Positions 15,613 to 17,913 of a stretch of DNA of 17,913 bases are shown here, piece by piece (position 1 is the stretch's first letter; every line of letters begins with the position of its first letter). This stretch comes from JAJPXI01 sp045595705. GTDB lineage: Bacteria; Bacillota; Clostridia; Oscillospirales; Oscillospiraceae. The position numbers and the translations under genes are program-made. Under the pieces are notes generated by a model, which was not told the origin of the DNA, made no database searches, and saw only the letters and a list, made by a program, of their open reading frames with translations. The stretch covers positions 1 through 17,913 of the forward strand of contig JAZOBA010000106.1 of assembly GCA_045595705.1 (NCBI GenBank), given 5' to 3'.

Positions 15613-16506
15613 ATGCAGGCAAAAACGACACAAAAGGTCCTTGCGTACCTTGAAATTATTTTGCTGGCTGTTTTGCTGGCGTTCAATTACCAGTTGTTTA
15701 TTGTGGAAAACGGTTTTGCTCCGGCAGGCATCAACGGCATTGCTACCATGGTGCAGTATAAGACGGGGTTCAGCATTGCGTATATGTCACTGCTGATCAA
15801 CGTGCCGCTGTGTGTTCTGGCCTATTTTCTGGTGCATAAATCTTTTGCCAAGCGGTCGCTGTGCTTCTGCGTGGTATACTCCGTTGTATTTCTGCTTTTA
15901 CAGAAGCTGGGGTTGGAGAATTTTCAGTATGATGCGCAGGGTCACGACACGGTATTTCCGGTTATGCTCAGCGGTATTATCAGTGGACTGGTGTATGGGT
16001 GCTGTTTCCGTCTGAATGCCTCCACCGGCGGAACCGATATTGTGTCCAAGTACATAAGTAAGAAAAAGCCGACGCTGAACTTTTTCTGGGTGACTTTTAT
16101 CCTGAATGCTGTGGTGGCTGCTGTTTCTTTCTTTGTGTATGCCGAGCCGGTTGATGGCGGGATGGCCTACGACTACAAGCCGGTGTGCCTGTGTGTGATG
16201 TACTGTTTTATCTCCAGTTTTATGGGCAATTACATTCTGCGCGGAACCAAGACGGCGGTGAAGTTTACCGTTGTTACTGCTCATGCAGATGAAATCAACG
16301 AAGAAATCTTCCGCAAGCTGAAGCATAGTTCTACCCGAATCGCCGGTACCGGTTCTTTCAGCAAACATCCCCGTGATGTGCTGCTTTGTGTGGTCAACCG
16401 TCATCAGATTGTGGAATTCCAAAAGATTCTGAAAAAATACGATGACACATTCGCTTTCTCAGAGACCGTGAATGAGACTTATGGTAATTTCCTTCGTATT
16501 AAATAA
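15613..16506 (+). CDS. YitT-family membrane protein (DUF161/DUF2179)
   Basis: A 297-residue integral membrane protein of the YitT family, common in Firmicutes and of unclear function. The start at 15613 (MQAKTTQKVLAYLE) is chosen because AAAGGG precedes it by 9 nt and the promoter -10 box covers the upstream in-frame ATG codons. About six hydrophobic segments lie in residues 10-205, with the family motif NASTGGTDIVSKYISKK near 135-151. Residues 215-295 form a soluble DUF2179-type domain (TVVTAHADEINEEIFRKL to FSETVNETYGNFL). The length fits the family. It is transcribed away from the polysaccharide operon and ends at a bidirectional terminator, so it is a single-gene unit with no evident link to its neighbours. 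Confidence 0.92.
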   Translation: MQAKTTQKVLAYLEIILLAVLLAFNYQLFIVENGFAPAGINGIATMVQYKTGFSIAYMSLLINVPLCVLAYFLVHKSFAKRSLCFCVVYSVVFLLLQKLGLENFQYDAQGHDTVFPVMLSGIISGLVYGCCFRLNASTGGTDIVSKYISKKKPTLNFFWVTFILNAVVAAVSFFVYAEPVDGGMAYDYKPVCLCVMYCFISSFMGNYILRGTKTAVKFTVVTAHADEINEEIFRKLKHSSTRIAGTGSFSKHPRDVLLCVVNRHQIVEFQKILKKYDDTFAFSETVNETYGNFLRIK

Positions 16507-16522
16507 AAATCTACTCTGAAAG

Positions 16523-16558
16523 AAAACCGCCTTCTTCCAACCGGAAGAAGGCGGTTTT
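16523..16558. terminator. Bidirectional rho-independent terminator
   Basis: A perfect 16-bp stem, AAAACCGCCTTCTTCC (16523-16538) against GGAAGAAGGCGGTTTT (16543-16558), with a 4-nt AACC loop. T-rich tails appear in both directions. It lies 16 nt after the YitT stop and 13 nt beyond the stop of the converging phosphodiesterase gene, so it serves both. Confidence 0.92.
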
Positions 16559-16571
16559 GCTGTGTGAATCA

Positions 16572-17372
16572 TTAATACGGCCACTTGGCGGGGTAAAAAT
16601 AATCGGTGTAAATACCGTGCAAGCCGTGTGCATTCCATTGCTCGAAATAAGAAAGATCGTTGATGGAATGGGTGTAAGTATAAATGCCGTTCCGGGATAG
16701 GTCGCTGATCAAAGCCTCATTCATATATGCAGTTGGAATCGTGATGGCCCAGGGTTTCTGGTTGCAGGCGAACTCCAACAGTTCGGTGTGATTTGGAGTG
16801 GGCATCCGGTATAAAGTCAGAATGATTGACTCAAATCCGAGTTCCTTTACCTGAGTAAATTCTTCATAGGAGTATACCTGAGGGATAAACTGATTTGCAC
16901 AGGATCCGGCCTGGCTGAACAAATCCGGAAGGAAGGGGGAGTTGCCGCATTTTGCGTCAGTTATGATGTAACAATCCGGGTGGTTTTCCAGCCATGCAAG
17001 GAGCGCATCGAGGTCCATCAGCGTCAGATCAAGAAAGGTTTCTGCGCGCAGAAAATCCTTCCGTGTGAATTGGCGAGTCTCATACAGCATTCGCTTGGCC
17101 ATGGAATCCCAGTCGTGAATCAGCACATATTTTCCGTCGGAGGTACATTCGAAATCGAGTTCAATGTGCCGAAATCCGTTTGCGTAGGCGAGTTCAATGG
17201 CTTCCAGAGAATTGGTAAGTCTGTAACCGTGTATGGCGCCGCCGGCGTGTGCAATCAGGATGGGAGGCGTATTCGGGGCAGACGGCTGTGGATGGTCTGC
17301 CTTGTCCGGGTTTGTGCAGGCGCAGAGAAAACACAGGGCGATACCCAGAAGAAAAACAAAGATTCGTTTCAT
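16572..17372 (-). CDS. Glycerophosphodiester phosphodiesterase-like lipoprotein
   Basis: A 266-residue surface lipoprotein of the GDPD/PI-PLC-like superfamily, expected to hydrolyse glycerophosphodiesters to glycerol-3-phosphate and an alcohol. The signal peptide ends in LCAC (lipidated Cys19), followed by a Pro-rich linker. The catalytic frame is His42 in AHAGG, NSLEAI (54-59), Glu71-Leu-Asp73 and His86 in VLIHDWD. The Arg that normally follows the first His (HRG) is Ala43 here, so activity or substrate may differ. The barrel is complete though short, ending GIYTDYFYP. The ATG at 17372 has AAGGAGG 6 nt upstream. It has its own promoter and the shared terminator at 16523-16558, so it is monocistronic. 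Confidence 0.88.
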   Translation of the reverse strand: MKRIFVFLLGIALCFLCACTNPDKADHPQPSAPNTPPILIAHAGGAIHGYRLTNSLEAIELAYANGFRHIELDFECTSDGKYVLIHDWDSMAKRMLYETRQFTRKDFLRAETFLDLTLMDLDALLAWLENHPDCYIITDAKCGNSPFLPDLFSQAGSCANQFIPQVYSYEEFTQVKELGFESIILTLYRMPTPNHTELLEFACNQKPWAITIPTAYMNEALISDLSRNGIYTYTHSINDLSYFEQWNAHGLHGIYTDYFYPAKWPY

Positions 17373-17429
17373 TGGGTGCCTCCTTCGTTGTTGGAATGAA
17401 TTGCGTCAGAGAATGAAAAGGGTTTCTTC

Positions 17430-17458
17430 ATTATATATATTATGTGAGAAAAAAGCAA
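17430..17458 (-). promoter_or_regulatory. Sigma-A promoter of the phosphodiesterase-like gene
   Basis: On the minus strand -35 TTGCTT (17453-17458), a 17-bp spacer and a perfect -10 TATAAT (17430-17435) predict a start near 17423, about 50 nt before the ATG at 17372. It lies between the upstream gene's terminator and the ribosome site. Confidence 0.75.
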
Positions 17459-17484
17459 TCCGGCTGAATGGAACAAATGCACTT

Positions 17485-17522
17485 GAAAGAAAAAGGCTGC
17501 CGCAGATTCTGCGGCAGCCTTT
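17485..17522 (-). terminator. Rho-independent terminator of the 3-hydroxyacyl-CoA dehydrogenase gene
   Basis: The arms 17492-17505 and 17509-17522 form a perfect 14-bp stem with a 3-nt loop. On the minus strand it is followed by TTCTTTC after the TTT of the stem, an adequate U-tract. It begins 11 nt past the dehydrogenase stop codon. Confidence 0.9.
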
Positions 17523-17533
17523 GAAAATCGGGA

Positions 17534-17913
17534 TCAGACAGGGTCGGACATGAACTTCTTGGCCAGAGCAAAGACCTCGAACAGCTGCTTGTCGCGGTGA
17601 GTGGTGATCTCGGCGGTGTCCTTGCCGGTGTAATCGTAGAAACCCTTACCGCTCTTCAGACCCAGTTCGCCGGCATCCAGGTGCTCCTGCATGCACTTGG
17701 GCATGGTGTCGTAGTTGGGGAAGGTGTAGCTCTTGTTCTTGATGTTGTTGGCAGTCATGTCAATGCCACCGAAGTCGATGCGCTTCATGATGCCCAGAAC
17801 CATAGCGCGGGGGATGAAGGAAGCCTTGCAGGCGTCGTCGATAGCCTGAGCGTCGCAGTAGCCGTTGTCGATCAGGTTGAAGCACTCGCCCTGGATGCAC
17901 TGCTGCAGACGGT
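17534..17913 (-). CDS. 3-hydroxyacyl-CoA dehydrogenase, C-terminal part (5' end off window)
   Basis: The reading frame is open from the right edge to the TGA at 17534, giving 125 residues, all from the C-terminal dimerisation domain. The visible part starts RLQQCIQGECFNLIDNGY, continues with DAQAIDDACKASFIPRAM and MKRIDFGGIDMTANNI, and ends with LKSGKGFYDYTGKD. This is the 3HCDH_C pattern (…G-LG-K-G-GFYDY). The NAD-binding N-terminal half is outside the window. The family oxidises or reduces 3-hydroxyacyl-CoA; in butyrate-forming Clostridia the usual form is 3-hydroxybutyryl-CoA dehydrogenase (Hbd), but this fragment cannot tell the chain length. Codons are almost all C- or G-ending preferred forms, which suggests strong expression. 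The gene ends at its own terminator. Confidence 0.85.
   Translation of the reverse strand, partial: RLQQCIQGECFNLIDNGYCDAQAIDDACKASFIPRAMVLGIMKRIDFGGIDMTANNIKNKSYTFPNYDTMPKCMQEHLDAGELGLKSGKGFYDYTGKDTAEITTHRDKQLFEVFALAKKFMSDPV

Overview
The window reads as chromosomal DNA from an anaerobic, low-to-mid GC Clostridia bacterium, most likely an Oscillospiraceae/Ruminococcaceae-type gut commensal. This is inferred from the AGGAGG-type ribosome binding sites, clear sigma-A promoters, lipobox signal peptides (the MKKLIALLLALVMVFAMVACG type), a YitT protein and a butyrate-type 3-hydroxyacyl-CoA dehydrogenase. No mobile element, CRISPR array, tRNA or rRNA was seen. The species cannot be named from the sequence alone.

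Positions 15522 down to 1 are almost one continuous minus-strand run for alpha-glucan and beta-1,4-galactan use. Transcription appears to start at a strong promoter at 15495-15522. In transcription order the genes are: a TIGR00300-type ornithine-cyclodeaminase-like protein, 4-alpha-glucanotransferase (MalQ), a lipoprotein type I pullulanase, a lipoprotein GH53 galactanase with Ig-like and CBM-like domains, a lipoprotein GH13 alpha-amylase, a 601-residue cytoplasmic protein of unknown function, a small zinc-ribbon protein, and a second, cytoplasmic GH53 enzyme. Gaps are 54 nt or less and the last three genes overlap. After a 158-nt gap with its own promoter and a palindromic operator candidate come a MalE-type binding lipoprotein, two intercistronic stem-loops and a MalF-type permease that runs off the left edge.

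Proposed logic (inference): three surface lipoproteins cut starch, pullulan-type branches and galactan outside the cell. The binding protein, which carries its own C-terminal starch-binding-like domain, passes oligosaccharides to MalF and presumably a MalG off the window. MalQ and the cytoplasmic GH53 then process them inside. The 601-residue protein and the zinc ribbon are the unexplained members.

To the right, a plus-strand YitT-family membrane protein (15613-16506) is divergent from the operon. It converges on a lipoprotein glycerophosphodiester phosphodiesterase-like gene (17372-16572) across a bidirectional terminator. A second terminator and a promoter separate that gene from the 3' end of a 3-hydroxyacyl-CoA dehydrogenase gene that enters from the right edge. 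No gene-free stretch exceeds 300 bases.
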